A DNA stretch of 64,000 nucleotides from CAYQTE01 sp964420285 (GTDB lineage: Bacteria > Planctomycetota > Phycisphaerae > Tepidisphaerales > Tepidisphaeraceae), in assembly GCA_964420285.1 (NCBI GenBank), contig CAYQTE010000020.1, forward strand, positions 1-64,000, in the 5' to 3' direction. The notes beneath the pieces were generated by a model that saw only the letters and a list, made by a program, of their open reading frames with translations, was not told the origin of the DNA and searched no databases. Position numbers and translations under genes: made by a program. Position 1 is the first letter of the stretch. Each line of letters starts with the position of its first letter. Shown in pieces: positions 48,916-58,118 of the stretch.

Positions 48916-50133
48916 GTGCTGCGAAAACAACTTTGGCTGGTGGTGGCTGTGGGCGTGTTGTGCGGCTTGCCGGCGGCGATGGGGCAAGCGGTCTTTTCGT
49001 TGTCGGCCACGCCGACCGGCGGAACACCCATCGTTGTCAACGGCAACAGCTTGCTCGATCTGGCCAAGAACGTGATCGACGCCAAGAACCAGTTCGCCAG
49101 TCTGTCGGGACAGGCGTTCACGGCCGGCCTGACTTGGGGCGGGGTGAAGAACGCGATGGTGTTCACGGCCAACAATGGGGCCGGCACGTCGTTCACGCTC
49201 TCGCTGCCACAAACCGGGTTCACCAAAACCTTCACCGACGACAACCGGTCGGACGTCGAGACGGATATCAAGACGTTCATTGAAAAAGGCGGCCCGAATG
49301 TCTTCGCCCAGTTCCTTCACAAGCTGGACGAATCCACTCCGCTGGCTGTGGTTTCCGGCAATCCGCAGGCGATCACGGAAATCTACTCGATGGCGGCGTT
49401 TGACCGATACGGCCTGCAATCGACGTTCGCGGCCGAGCCCAAGTCAGGCAGTAACAGCTTTCAGATTGGCGTGGATATCGACGGCGGGCACGCATCGACA
49501 TCGGCGGGGGGCGAATCGTATTACATGGCGGATATCTACAGCGGATACCGCTTCACCTCCAACATTGCCTTGGCGCTGGCCCTCCCGGTCGAATATCGGG
49601 ACAACAACGGCTCGGCCACCTATATGCTGGGCCTTCAGGCCGGCCTGCCGATCACCATCCTTCCCGACGGAGGCTCCGACGGCTTCTTTTGGCAGGTGAC
49701 GCCGTGGGGAACGGTCGAAGGCGGTTTCTCGCCCGACCTGGCGGCCGGCGGCCTGCTCGAAGGCGGCGGCGTGACCAGCTCGGCCAATTACCGGCTGGGG
49801 AGCCTGGTCTTCACGCTGGCCGACCAGTTTTCCCGGCAAACCGGTCTTCCCATCACCTATCAGGACTACCACTACGACACTTCCGCCAACCAGGGATTGG
49901 TCACCAACGGCGCCAAGGCCACGTACAACTTCTCCAGCGCCTTCTTTGTCGATGCCGGCGCGGCCTATACCAATGTCCTGGAACGCGCGAAGGTCGAGAA
50001 TTACATCACCGCCACGGCCGGCGTCGGGGCCCATTTTGGCCCGCACTCCGGCATCAGCCTCAACTACGTGGGCGATTACGGCCACAGCTATCGCGACAAC
50101 GGCGGAAGCCTCGACGTGTGGTTCTCGTTCTAG
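48916..50133 (+). CDS. Outer-membrane beta-barrel protein, tandem paralogue 1
   Basis: The 405-residue protein starts at a GTG 7 nt after AGGAGG. Signal peptide: LRKQLWLVVAVGVLCGLPAAMGQA. The first 160 residues form a soluble domain (SLLDLAKNVIDAKNQFASLS, TKTFTDDNRSDVETDIKTFI). From about 190 onward alternating strands with aromatic girdles (YYMADIYSGYRFTSNIALAL, YRDNNGSATYMLGLQAGLPI) end in DVWFSF, a C-terminal Phe expected for BAM-inserted barrels. A paralogue lies 201 bp downstream. Function unknown; porin or adhesin are options. Confidence 0.8.
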   Translation: MLRKQLWLVVAVGVLCGLPAAMGQAVFSLSATPTGGTPIVVNGNSLLDLAKNVIDAKNQFASLSGQAFTAGLTWGGVKNAMVFTANNGAGTSFTLSLPQTGFTKTFTDDNRSDVETDIKTFIEKGGPNVFAQFLHKLDESTPLAVVSGNPQAITEIYSMAAFDRYGLQSTFAAEPKSGSNSFQIGVDIDGGHASTSAGGESYYMADIYSGYRFTSNIALALALPVEYRDNNGSATYMLGLQAGLPITILPDGGSDGFFWQVTPWGTVEGGFSPDLAAGGLLEGGGVTSSANYRLGSLVFTLADQFSRQTGLPITYQDYHYDTSANQGLVTNGAKATYNFSSAFFVDAGAAYTNVLERAKVENYITATAGVGAHFGPHSGISLNYVGDYGHSYRDNGGSLDVWFSF

Positions 50134-50334
50134 GCCGTGCAACGCCTGAACCGGGGTCGGGAAGCCCTTAAATCGATTGGCGCCGGGCGTTTGCGGCGTT
50201 GACCGGTATATCGGCAAGCGGGTAGGCTGTCCCACAAATCGAACTGTCAGCGGGCGGTCGAATCAACGGCGATGGCAACGCGGGTGTATTAACACTTGCT
50301 GAGTTCGCTTTTTAATCCGATTGGAGGACTCACG

Positions 50335-51555
50335 GTGCTACGAAATCGACTATGGCTGGCGGTATTGGCGGGCTTGACGTGCGCATCATCCGCGGCGCTG
50401 GGCCAGAGTTTCTTTACGATGACGGCCCAGACAACGGGCACAACGCCCCAGAGCGTGTCCGTCGCCAACAACCATCTCCTGGACCTGACCTATGACGCTC
50501 TGAACGCCCAGAACGGCTTCAGCGCCTTGGCGGGTCAGGCTTACACGGCGGGATTGACTTGGGGCGGCGTGCCAAACGCCATGGTACTGACGTCCAATGC
50601 CTCCGGCACGGTTGTCACCGTGACCATGCCCAAGACCGGGTTTTCCCAGACCTTCACCGGTTACGACCGGCAGGATGTCGAGACCCAGATCAAACAGTTT
50701 GTCGAAAAGGGCGACCCGGCGGCGTTTGCACAGCTTATGCACACGCTGAACCAGGAATCGCCTTTGAGCATGATCGCCGGCAATCCGGGGGCGATGGCAG
50801 AAACATTCTCGATGGACGCCTACAACCGCTATGGCATGAGCCCCGACTTCGGCCTGGAGCCCAAGGCCACCGGGGATAAGGTCCAGATCGGCGTCGATTT
50901 CGACGGCGGGCGCATTTCGACCACCGCCGGCAGCGCATCTTACGCAGCGGCTGATATTTACGGCGGGTTCCGCTTCACGAATAATCTCGCTCTTCAGCTC
51001 GCCCTGCCGATGGAATTCCGCAACGACGACGGTGCGGCCAGCTACATGGTGGGCTTTCAGGCCGGTCTGCCGATCACGATTCTCCCCGACAAGGGCGGGA
51101 ACGGCCCCTTCTGGCAGTTAACCCCCTGGGGCACCATCGAAAGCGATTATTCTCCGGACCAATCCATTGGCGGTCTGGTGGGTGGCGGCGGCGCAACCAG
51201 CTCATTCAATGTGCGCACCGGCTTCCTCGTCTGGACTTTGGCCGATCAATGGTCGTACCAGAGCGGCCTTCCGTTCCATTTTGCCCAGTACCATTTCGAC
51301 ACGTCCGCCAATCAGGAACTGGTCACCAACGGCGGCAAACTGACATACAATTTCGGCAAGGGATATTACGTTGATGCAGGGGTATCCTACACCGATGTGC
51401 TTGATCTGGCTCGGGTTACGGACTACCTGACCGTCACTGCCGGAGTCGGTGCCCATATCACACCCAATTCCGGATACCGGCTCAGTTACGACGGCAATGT
51501 CGGCCATCGTTACCGCGATTACGGCGGCAGCCTGAACGTGTGGTGGTCGTTCTGA
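50335..51555 (+). CDS. Outer-membrane beta-barrel protein, tandem paralogue 2
   Basis: The 406-residue paralogue also starts at GTG, with TTGGAGGA 7 nt upstream. The signal peptide (LRNRLWLAVLAGLTCASSAALG) and soluble domain (HLLDLTYDALNAQNGFSALA, SQTFTGYDRQDVETQIKQFV) align with those of paralogue 1 over the full length, and strands such as YMVGFQAGLPITILPD are nearly the same. It ends NVWWSF. Roughly half or more of the residues match. It probably arose by tandem duplication. It is convergent with tyrA, 9 nt apart. Confidence 0.8.
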   Translation: MLRNRLWLAVLAGLTCASSAALGQSFFTMTAQTTGTTPQSVSVANNHLLDLTYDALNAQNGFSALAGQAYTAGLTWGGVPNAMVLTSNASGTVVTVTMPKTGFSQTFTGYDRQDVETQIKQFVEKGDPAAFAQLMHTLNQESPLSMIAGNPGAMAETFSMDAYNRYGMSPDFGLEPKATGDKVQIGVDFDGGRISTTAGSASYAAADIYGGFRFTNNLALQLALPMEFRNDDGAASYMVGFQAGLPITILPDKGGNGPFWQLTPWGTIESDYSPDQSIGGLVGGGGATSSFNVRTGFLVWTLADQWSYQSGLPFHFAQYHFDTSANQELVTNGGKLTYNFGKGYYVDAGVSYTDVLDLARVTDYLTVTAGVGAHITPNSGYRLSYDGNVGHRYRDYGGSLNVWWSF

Positions 51556-51564
51556 TCCCGGCCG

Positions 51565-52434
51565 TCAATCCTGATTGATCTCGCGGAGCTTGGCCTTCAG
51601 GAGTTGATCCCGGCGCTGAGCGGCCTCGTCGAGAAAGGCGCGGATAGCTTCTCTATCTCCATTCTTCAGCCACCCGCGGGCTTGTTTCAGCAATTTCTCC
51701 ATCTTACCAATACCGGCCAGCATACTGTCGCGGTTGTCCAGCAGGATGTCACGCCATAACGCGCCGTCACCGCTGGCGATGCGGGTGGTGTCCAGGAAGC
51801 CCTTGCCGGCCAAGTTCATGGCGGCCGGGTCTTGCATCGCGACCAGCACGGCTGCGGCCAGATGAGGCAGATGGGAGATTGTCGCCAGAATGCGGTCGTG
51901 CTTGTCCGGGGACAGTTGCGTGGTGCGCATACCCAGAAGCTTCCAGAATGCGGCAACTTCTGCCAGCGCCTCCGCGTCCGTGCGCTTTTCCGGAGTCAAC
52001 AGGCACAGGGCATTGCGAAACAGATCGGCCCTCGCAAACTCGACGCCGCGTTTCTCGCTCCCGGCCATCGGATGACTGCCGACGAACCGGTGTTTCCGGC
52101 CCAGAAACCGGTTGGCCGCCCGCACTATCGAGCGCTTGGTGCTCCCCACATCCGTGACGATCGTGCCCTTGGCCAATGCCGGTGCGATTTCACTCAGAAA
52201 CGACTCGAACAGGCCGACCGGCGTGCAGAGAATGACCAGATCCGCGCCGTCGATGGCCTCGGGGATGCTGCTGGCGGCCTGATCGATGGCGCCCACCTGC
52301 AAAGCCAGGTTGCGGGTTTGCATTCTGTGCGCGTAACCTGTTATTTTGCAATTGGTTAGGACCGATTTGGCTGCCAGGCCGATCGAACCGCCCAGCAGGC
52401 CCACTCCCAGAATGCTCAAGTGAGTTGGTCGCAT
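51565..52434 (-). CDS. tyrA: Prephenate dehydrogenase
   Basis: TyrA oxidatively decarboxylates prephenate to 4-hydroxyphenylpyruvate on the way to tyrosine. Rossmann motif ILGVGLLGGSIGLA, DLVILCTPVGLF, VTDVGSTKRSIV, and the prephenate-binding RFVGSHPMAGSEKRG are visible, followed by the helical dimerisation domain (ATISHLPHLAAAVLV). At 289 residues there is no ACT or chorismate mutase domain. It is divergent from accA. Confidence 0.95.
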   Translation of the reverse strand: MRPTHLSILGVGLLGGSIGLAAKSVLTNCKITGYAHRMQTRNLALQVGAIDQAASSIPEAIDGADLVILCTPVGLFESFLSEIAPALAKGTIVTDVGSTKRSIVRAANRFLGRKHRFVGSHPMAGSEKRGVEFARADLFRNALCLLTPEKRTDAEALAEVAAFWKLLGMRTTQLSPDKHDRILATISHLPHLAAAVLVAMQDPAAMNLAGKGFLDTTRIASGDGALWRDILLDNRDSMLAGIGKMEKLLKQARGWLKNGDREAIRAFLDEAAQRRDQLLKAKLREINQD

Positions 52435-52562
52435 GGTCCGATAATTGCCGTTATGGGTGCCTGACGCGCCCGGTTACAATGGCACGATCCCTATCCGGAT
52501 CGTCATCGGTTGCCCGGTTTCTTGATTCGCGAGCCATGGATACGTACCCTATCAACCTTCCT

Positions 52563-53621
52563 ATGCCCGATACCACCGAAACCGTTACCGAATCCACATC
52601 GAACTCGAATGGCTCTGCCGCAGCCCGGCCGGCGTCGCGGCACGTCCTGGAATTCGAGAAACCACTCTCCAAGCTCGAACAGCAGATTCAGGAGCTCGAA
52701 GCGATCCAGGATACTCGCCAGAGCGACTACTCCAAGGAAATCCGTAAGCTCCGCTCCAACTATACCGCCCTGCTGCGAAAGATATACGACAACCTCACCG
52801 CCTGGGAAACCGTGCAGGTGGCCCGGCATCCGCAGCGCCCGCTCTTCCGCGACTATGTCGAGATGATCTGTCGCGAATACCGCGAGATCCACGGCGACCG
52901 CTGCTTCGGCGACGACCAGGCGATCCGCTGCGGCCTGGCCCGCCTTGGCGGGCACAAGGTCATGTTGATCGGCCATCACAAGGGCCGCGATACCAAGGAA
53001 CGCGTGCAGTGCTATTTCGGCCTGGCCCATCCCGAAGGTTATCGCAAAGCCCTCCGCTGCATGAAGCTGGCGGAGAAGTTCTCACTGCCGGTTGTGACGC
53101 TGGTCGATACGCCCGGCGCCTATCCCGGCATCGGGGCCGAGGAGCGCGGCCAGGCGGAGAGCATCGCCCGCAACATGATGGAGATGTCCCGGCTTCGCAC
53201 GCCGATATTGACGATCGTCTGCGGCGAAGGTGGCAGTGGCGGGGCGTTGGGTATTGCCGTGGCCGATCGCGTCGCCATGATGGAATTCGCGTGGTATTCG
53301 GTCATCAGCCCCGAAGCATGTTCCGCCATCCTGTTCAAGGGCAACGAAGCCGCCGCGCAACTGGCCGAAAGCCTCAAGCTCACCAGCAAACACCTACTGC
53401 GGCTGGGCGTGATCGATCAGATCATCCCCGAACCGCTGGGCGGCGCCCATCGCGATCCTCACACCATGGCCCACAGCCTCGAACAATACATCGCCAAGAA
53501 CCTGCGCGACCTCAAACGCTGCAAGATCGAAAACCTCCTGGAACGCCGCTACGCCAAGTTCCGCAACATGGGCATCGTCGCCGAACAAACCCGTCGCGCT
53601 GTTGCCAAAGTCGCCGGATGA
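52563..53621 (+). CDS. accA: Acetyl-CoA carboxylase carboxyltransferase subunit alpha
   Basis: AccA is half of the carboxyltransferase that makes malonyl-CoA for fatty acid synthesis. Signatures: LEFEKPLSKLEQQIQELEAI, WETVQVARHPQRPLFRDYVE, LIGHHKGRDTKERVQCYFGL, PVVTLVDTPGAYPGIGAEERG, GEGGSGGALGIAVADRVAMME and the tail IAKNLRDLKRCKIENLLERRY in parts. ATG 52563 is chosen; ATG 52536 adds nine residues. A TACAAT box lies at 52475-52480. recR follows after 15 nt. Confidence 0.96.
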   Translation: MPDTTETVTESTSNSNGSAAARPASRHVLEFEKPLSKLEQQIQELEAIQDTRQSDYSKEIRKLRSNYTALLRKIYDNLTAWETVQVARHPQRPLFRDYVEMICREYREIHGDRCFGDDQAIRCGLARLGGHKVMLIGHHKGRDTKERVQCYFGLAHPEGYRKALRCMKLAEKFSLPVVTLVDTPGAYPGIGAEERGQAESIARNMMEMSRLRTPILTIVCGEGGSGGALGIAVADRVAMMEFAWYSVISPEACSAILFKGNEAAAQLAESLKLTSKHLLRLGVIDQIIPEPLGGAHRDPHTMAHSLEQYIAKNLRDLKRCKIENLLERRYAKFRNMGIVAEQTRRAVAKVAG

Positions 53622-53636
53622 GTGTCTGATCCGGTG

Positions 53637-54242
53637 ATGAGCAATTACACGCAGAGCCTGCAAAACCTGATAACCGAATTATCGCAACTTCCCGGCATCG
53701 GCGTGCGCTCGGCCGAGCGGATCGCGTTCCATCTTCTCAAGCAAAATCCGGCCGAGGCCCTTAAGCTGGCCGATGCCATCCGCGACGTGAAGACCCGCAT
53801 CCGCCATTGCAGCGTCTGTTACAATTTGACCGAATCCGACCCGTGCAACATCTGCTCCGATCCGTCTCGAGATCAGTCGATCGTCTGTATCGTCGAGCAA
53901 CCCAAGGATCTGCTGTCGCTGGAAGCAACCGGCCTGTTCAAGGGCGTCTACCACGTTCTTCTCGGCCGGATCGCCCCGCTGGAGGATTCCGCTCCCGGCG
54001 ATCTGACTCTCGACGCCCTGACCAAGCGCCTCGAATCCGGCACGATTCGCGAGCTTATCATGGCGACCAACCCGACGGTTGACGGCGATGTGACGGCCCT
54101 GCACATCCAGAACCTGGTCGCCGCGCGATTCCCGCAGATCGCCATCACCCGCCTCGCCCGCGGCCTCCCCGCCGGAACCAATATCGAATATGCCAACCGG
54201 AACATCCTCGCGGATGCGATTGAGGGGCGAAGGAAGATGTAA
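53637..54242 (+). CDS. recR: Recombination protein RecR
   Basis: RecR, with RecO and RecF, loads RecA at single-strand gaps. The 201-residue protein has the helix-hairpin-helix SQLPGIGVRSAERIAFHLL, the zinc finger CSVCYNLTESDPCNIC, the Toprim domain IVCIVEQPKDLLSLEATG with VLLGRIAPLE, and the closing ITRLARGLPAGTNIEYAN. The ATG at 53637 is the family start. It is likely co-transcribed with accA. Confidence 0.96.
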   Translation: MSNYTQSLQNLITELSQLPGIGVRSAERIAFHLLKQNPAEALKLADAIRDVKTRIRHCSVCYNLTESDPCNICSDPSRDQSIVCIVEQPKDLLSLEATGLFKGVYHVLLGRIAPLEDSAPGDLTLDALTKRLESGTIRELIMATNPTVDGDVTALHIQNLVAARFPQIAITRLARGLPAGTNIEYANRNILADAIEGRRKM

Positions 54243-54325
54243 GTGCGGGATTGCCCTCAGCAAGCGGCTTTCACGTTGACCACACGCAGCCATTGATTAC
54301 GATACGATATCTGGAGGTCCGGCCG

Positions 54326-54997
54326 ATGACGATGCTTGGACAAGGGGTCTATCGCCTCAGTGAGGTCATCCAATACACGGGATTGCCGGCGTCGACGGTG
54401 CGTGCCTGGTTCAAATGGCGAGCCGGCAAGAACGGGCGCGGCCCACTGTTTCAATCGGATTTCCAGACGATCGGCGGGGATTACGCGGTCAGTTTTCTGA
54501 ACCTCATCGACGCCTGTGTGGCGGGGTTCCTGCGCGAGCAGGGGGTATCGCCCGCGATGATTCGCCGGGCTTACGTGATCTTGCAGGCGGAATTGCACAC
54601 GCCTCATCCGTTCGCGCATGCCGATCTCCGTACCGACGGCGACCGCATCATCCGCCAGAAGCTTGACGCGGAGCGAAATCTCGCTCTGGTGGACGTGGTG
54701 TCCAGGCAAATGTGGTTTTCCCAGATGCGCGACCGCCTCAAGGGCGTCGTCTATGCAAAGGCCACGCGACTGGCACAGGAGTGGAACATCGCCAGGGGCG
54801 TCATCATTCGTCCGGATGTCGGCTTTGGCAGGCCGGTCATCAAAGGCACTGGCATCGCAACCTACGTTGTGGCCAATCAATACCGTGCCAACGGCAATGA
54901 CGCCGCGAGGGTTGCGGGATTGTTCAATCTCAAGGTCGCCGATGTCAGGAACGCCGTTCGGTTCGAAAGCGGCCTGAAACATCAAAAAGCGGCGTGA
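54326..54997 (+). CDS. VapB45-like antitoxin (MerR-like HTH plus DUF433)
   Basis: The 223-residue protein begins with a MerR-like helix-turn-helix (YRLSEVIQYTGLPASTVRAW), has a helical middle and ends with a DUF433 domain (VIIRPDVGFGRPVIKGTGIA, then RVAGLFNLKVADVRNAVRFE). This is the two-domain layout of Mycobacterium tuberculosis VapB45 (Rv2018). It has GGAGG about 10 nt upstream. It overlaps the toxin gene by 4 bp (ATGA). Confidence 0.83.
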   Translation: MTMLGQGVYRLSEVIQYTGLPASTVRAWFKWRAGKNGRGPLFQSDFQTIGGDYAVSFLNLIDACVAGFLREQGVSPAMIRRAYVILQAELHTPHPFAHADLRTDGDRIIRQKLDAERNLALVDVVSRQMWFSQMRDRLKGVVYAKATRLAQEWNIARGVIIRPDVGFGRPVIKGTGIATYVVANQYRANGNDAARVAGLFNLKVADVRNAVRFESGLKHQKAA

Positions 54998-55395
54998 TCT
55001 TCTTCACCGACGAGAATTTCATCCACAAGGCCGCGTTGATGCTCATGGCGTTCGATGATCGCCACGAGGTGCGCCCGTTCCTCAACTATTTCCGAAGAAG
55101 CACTCCCGACGAGCAATGGATTCCACAGGTCGGCGGCTGGAACCCAAGGCCGGTCATTGTCGGCGGCGACGGCAGAATTCTAACCAACCGCGTACAGCGC
55201 CAGTTGCTTCGGGAGTCGCAGTGCATCTACGTACATTTGGCATCCGGGTGGACAAACACGCCCTGGGAAACGTACGCCTGGAAATTGATCAAATACTGGC
55301 CAAGCGTATTGAAAGAGACCTCCGCTGCGCGACCCCAAACGGTATTGATCCTGCGAACGACCGGGGTAATCGACCGAGTCAACCTCGCCGGTTGA
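54994..55395 (+). CDS. VapC45-like PIN-domain toxin
   Basis: The 133-residue protein begins IFFTDENFIHKAALMLMAFD, then FRRSTPDEQWIPQVGGW and VIVGGDGRILTNR. The acidic residues (D6, E7, the DE of TPDEQW and the D of GGDGRI) fit the PIN-like fold of the VapC45 family, a probable ribonuclease. It is 133 residues, close to Rv2019. It is translationally coupled to its antitoxin. Confidence 0.82.
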   Translation: MIFFTDENFIHKAALMLMAFDDRHEVRPFLNYFRRSTPDEQWIPQVGGWNPRPVIVGGDGRILTNRVQRQLLRESQCIYVHLASGWTNTPWETYAWKLIKYWPSVLKETSAARPQTVLILRTTGVIDRVNLAG

Positions 55396-55449
55396 CGCGC
55401 GGTTTCAATCGGTGCGCCATGTAGAATGCGCGACAATGGATAGCCCGCA

Positions 55450-57486
55450 ATGGACAACGCCCAGACCCAATCTCTGTTTGCAGTCGCCACCGAGCATCAC
55501 CGCGCCAACCGATTGACCGAAGCGCGGGCGGGCTATGAGAAGATTCTTGTCCTCGATCCGGCCCATGCCGATGCGCTTCATCTGCTGGGCGTTGTGCTCC
55601 ACCAATCCGGGCAGGACAGCGATAAGGCGATCGAACTGGTGCGACGGGCGATCGCGCTGAATCCGTCGGCGCCGGAATATCACGCCAATCTGGGATTGAT
55701 CTATTCCGATCGCCGCCAGTGGAAGGAAGCGGCCGGGGCTTTTGGGCAATCCGTCGCGCTGCGGCCGCGATTTGCTCCGGTTCTGAATTACCTGGGCAAT
55801 GCGCTGCGCGAGATGGGACAACTGGAAGCGGCCGTCGCCGCATATCGGCGGGCGGTCGAGGCCAAGAGCGATTTCTTTGTCGCATTCAATAACCTGGGAA
55901 ACGTCTTGCGCGAGCTGAATCGCCCGCGCGAAGCGGCCGACGCCTGTCGTCGGGCCATCGCCTTGAAGCCCGACTTCGCGGCCGCACACAACAACCTGGG
56001 CAATGCGCTCAACAAACAGGATCGGGTTGAAGAAGCCATCGCGGAATACCGCATGGCACTGTCGCTCGATCCACAATATGCCGAGTCACGCAGCAACCTG
56101 GGCAATGCGCTGAAGGATGTCGGCCGGCTCGACGAAGCGATTGCGGCTTATCGCGAGGCGCTGGCGCTCAATCCCAACCTGGCCAAATGCCACGCCAATC
56201 TGCTTTACGATCTTCACTATCGCGATGAATTTGATCCGCTGGAAACGCTGGCGGAAAGCCGGCGGTGGGCCGGGCGGTTTGCCGATCCGTTATCATCCCA
56301 TGTCCGCGCACACACCAACCAACGCGATCCGGATCGCCGGCTGAAGATCGGTTATGTCTCAGCGGATTTCTGCCAGCATTCGGTTGGTTCGTTCCTGCTG
56401 CCGCTCTTGAAATGTCACGATCACCAGCGGTTTGAGATCATCTGCTATTCGAATCTGCGCGCCCCCGATCGCATTACGGCAATTATGCGTCAGACAGCCG
56501 ATGCTTGGCGCGATATTCTCGGCATGCCCGACGATCGCGCGGCGGAATTGATCCGCCAGGACGGCATCGACATCCTGGTGGACCTGGGCGGCCACACGGC
56601 GCAGAGCCGGCTGCCTCTCTTTGCACTCCGGCCGGCGCCGATTCAAATGACGTACCTTGGTTATCCGGGCACAACCGGCGTGGCCGCGATTGATTACCGG
56701 CTGACCGATGCTCTGGCCGATCCGCCCGGCATGACCGAGAGCCATTTCAGTGAGACGTTGCTTCGCCTGCCGCGCAGCAATTGGTGTTACGCGCCGCTGG
56801 TCGATGCCCCGCCGGTCGGTCCCGTGCCCTCCTTGGCGGCGGCCGAGCAGAACCAATCGCCGCGCCCAGTCTGCTTCGGCTCGCTGAATAATTTCGCGAA
56901 GGTTAGCAAAGCCACGTTCCAATCATGGGCCACGCTGCTTTGCGCCATCCCCAATTCGCGGCTGTTGCTCAAAGCCAAGGCATTGGCCGGTGAAAGCGTT
57001 CGCCGAGAGGTCGTGGGACGTTTTGCCGACCTTGGCGTCGCGCCCGGCCGGCTGGACCTCCGCGGCCGGTTGCTCAATCCCATCGAGCACCTGGCCACGT
57101 ACGGAGAAATCGACATCGCTTTGGATACGTTTCCGTATCACGGAACGACGACGACGTGCGAGGCGCTGTGGATGGGCGTGCCGGTCGTGACCCTTGCCGG
57201 CAAATCCCACGTCTGCCGCGTCGGCGTGAGCCTGCTGAGCAGCGTCGGCCTTGCGGACCTGATCGCGCAAACGCCCGAGCAATACATCGAGATCGCCGCC
57301 CGGCTGGCGAGCGATCTGCCAAGACTATCAGAAATCCGCGCCGGCCTGCGGGCAAGAATGTCCGCCTCGCCGCTGATGGACGCTCCGTCCTTTGCACGGG
57401 ACGTTGAAGCGGCTTATCGCGCCGTCTGGAAAAAATGGTGCGCCGACGAATCGGGCACCAATCCGCCGGTTACGGCACCACGATAA
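55450..57486 (+). CDS. TPR-GT41 protein O-glycosyltransferase (SPINDLY/OGT-like)
   Basis: The 678-residue protein has about six to seven tetratricopeptide repeats (residues 1-245, such as YHANLGLIYSDRRQWKEAAG, AHNNLGNALNKQDRVEEAIA) and a GT41 catalytic part: RRLKIGYVSADFCQHSVGSF, DILVDLGGHTAQSRL, IQMTYLGYPGTTG, CFGSLNNFAKVS, ALDTFPYHGTTTTCEALWMG and SHVCRVGVSLL. Members add GlcNAc or another sugar to Ser/Thr of proteins; the donor in bacteria varies. Its last 17 nt overlap the convergent PIN gene. Confidence 0.93.
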   Translation: MDNAQTQSLFAVATEHHRANRLTEARAGYEKILVLDPAHADALHLLGVVLHQSGQDSDKAIELVRRAIALNPSAPEYHANLGLIYSDRRQWKEAAGAFGQSVALRPRFAPVLNYLGNALREMGQLEAAVAAYRRAVEAKSDFFVAFNNLGNVLRELNRPREAADACRRAIALKPDFAAAHNNLGNALNKQDRVEEAIAEYRMALSLDPQYAESRSNLGNALKDVGRLDEAIAAYREALALNPNLAKCHANLLYDLHYRDEFDPLETLAESRRWAGRFADPLSSHVRAHTNQRDPDRRLKIGYVSADFCQHSVGSFLLPLLKCHDHQRFEIICYSNLRAPDRITAIMRQTADAWRDILGMPDDRAAELIRQDGIDILVDLGGHTAQSRLPLFALRPAPIQMTYLGYPGTTGVAAIDYRLTDALADPPGMTESHFSETLLRLPRSNWCYAPLVDAPPVGPVPSLAAAEQNQSPRPVCFGSLNNFAKVSKATFQSWATLLCAIPNSRLLLKAKALAGESVRREVVGRFADLGVAPGRLDLRGRLLNPIEHLATYGEIDIALDTFPYHGTTTTCEALWMGVPVVTLAGKSHVCRVGVSLLSSVGLADLIAQTPEQYIEIAARLASDLPRLSEIRAGLRARMSASPLMDAPSFARDVEAAYRAVWKKWCADESGTNPPVTAPR

Positions 57487-57865
57487 CGGATCCAAATTGG
57501 CGGAAGTGACGGTCAAACGAAAACGCATGGGCGATATGCAGGCGATCCATGACGACAAGGCTGGTGCAATCCGTGAAGCTCCAACCTTTGTCCTGAAACC
57601 GACGGAAAGTCCGCCATGCCTGCTGAATGTCGTCATCCGTCACGAGCACAACCTCGGCCAACTCGCCGGCAAACAACATCTCACCAACTTGCAATGCCCG
57701 CGCCAAATGCCCCCGCATCTTGAGCAGCGTCAGCGTCTCATCAAGCACATAATCGGTCGTCACTAAGGGCGCGACGTTACCCTCAAGCCATCCGTTCGCA
57801 GCTTGATGGTTGACATCGTTGGGAACGGCGCTGGCGTACCATGCGCCGGTATCGACGAAAATCAT
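57470..57865 (-). CDS. vapC: PIN-domain ribonuclease toxin (VapC)
   Basis: The 131-residue PIN protein starts MIFVDTGAWYASAVPNDVNH (first catalytic Asp5), with TTDYVLDETLTLL (acidic pair), FTDCTSLVVMDRLHI (late Asp) and FSFDRHFRQFG. These are the quartet of acidic residues expected for Mg2+-dependent tRNA/rRNA cleavage. It overlaps its antitoxin by 4 bp (57862-57865). Confidence 0.9.
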   Translation of the reverse strand: MIFVDTGAWYASAVPNDVNHQAANGWLEGNVAPLVTTDYVLDETLTLLKMRGHLARALQVGEMLFAGELAEVVLVTDDDIQQAWRTFRRFQDKGWSFTDCTSLVVMDRLHIAHAFSFDRHFRQFGSVIVVP

Positions 57866-58113
57866 GGTTGGGATTCCCCGCCGTAGAGAATCCGGTCGTG
57901 ATCCACGCTGGTGGTTTCCGGCTCTTCACCGCGGGAAGGCTGACCCGCGATCTGAGCCAGCCGGGCCGCGACGACCTTTGGATCGCGCGGGCGTGCCGAT
58001 TGCGGAACAAGGACGGTCACGCGCGTCCCCTCCGTCAGAGCGACCTTCTCTGTGGGACGGAAGAACCCGCCCTCATAGACGGCTTCGATGCGGCTTGTCA
58101 CTTGCACCTCCAT
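57862..58113 (-). CDS. AF2212/DUF104-type antitoxin (VapB-like)
   Basis: The 83-residue protein reads SRIEAVYEGGFFRPTEKVAL, then LTEGTRVTVLVP, the pattern of the DUF104/AF2212-like antitoxins found beside VapC. The remainder is a charged toxin-binding tail. ATG at 58113 is chosen. GCTATAAT lies at 58142-58135 upstream. Confidence 0.85.
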   Translation of the reverse strand: MEVQVTSRIEAVYEGGFFRPTEKVALTEGTRVTVLVPQSARPRDPKVVAARLAQIAGQPSRGEEPETTSVDHDRILYGGESQP

Positions 58114-58118
58114 GAGAA

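Noticed and set aside
48505..49419. Minus-strand open frame opposite barrel 1 and its spacer
   Set aside because: The plus-strand gene has a signal peptide, a strong ribosome site and a paralogue; the antisense frame has none of these.
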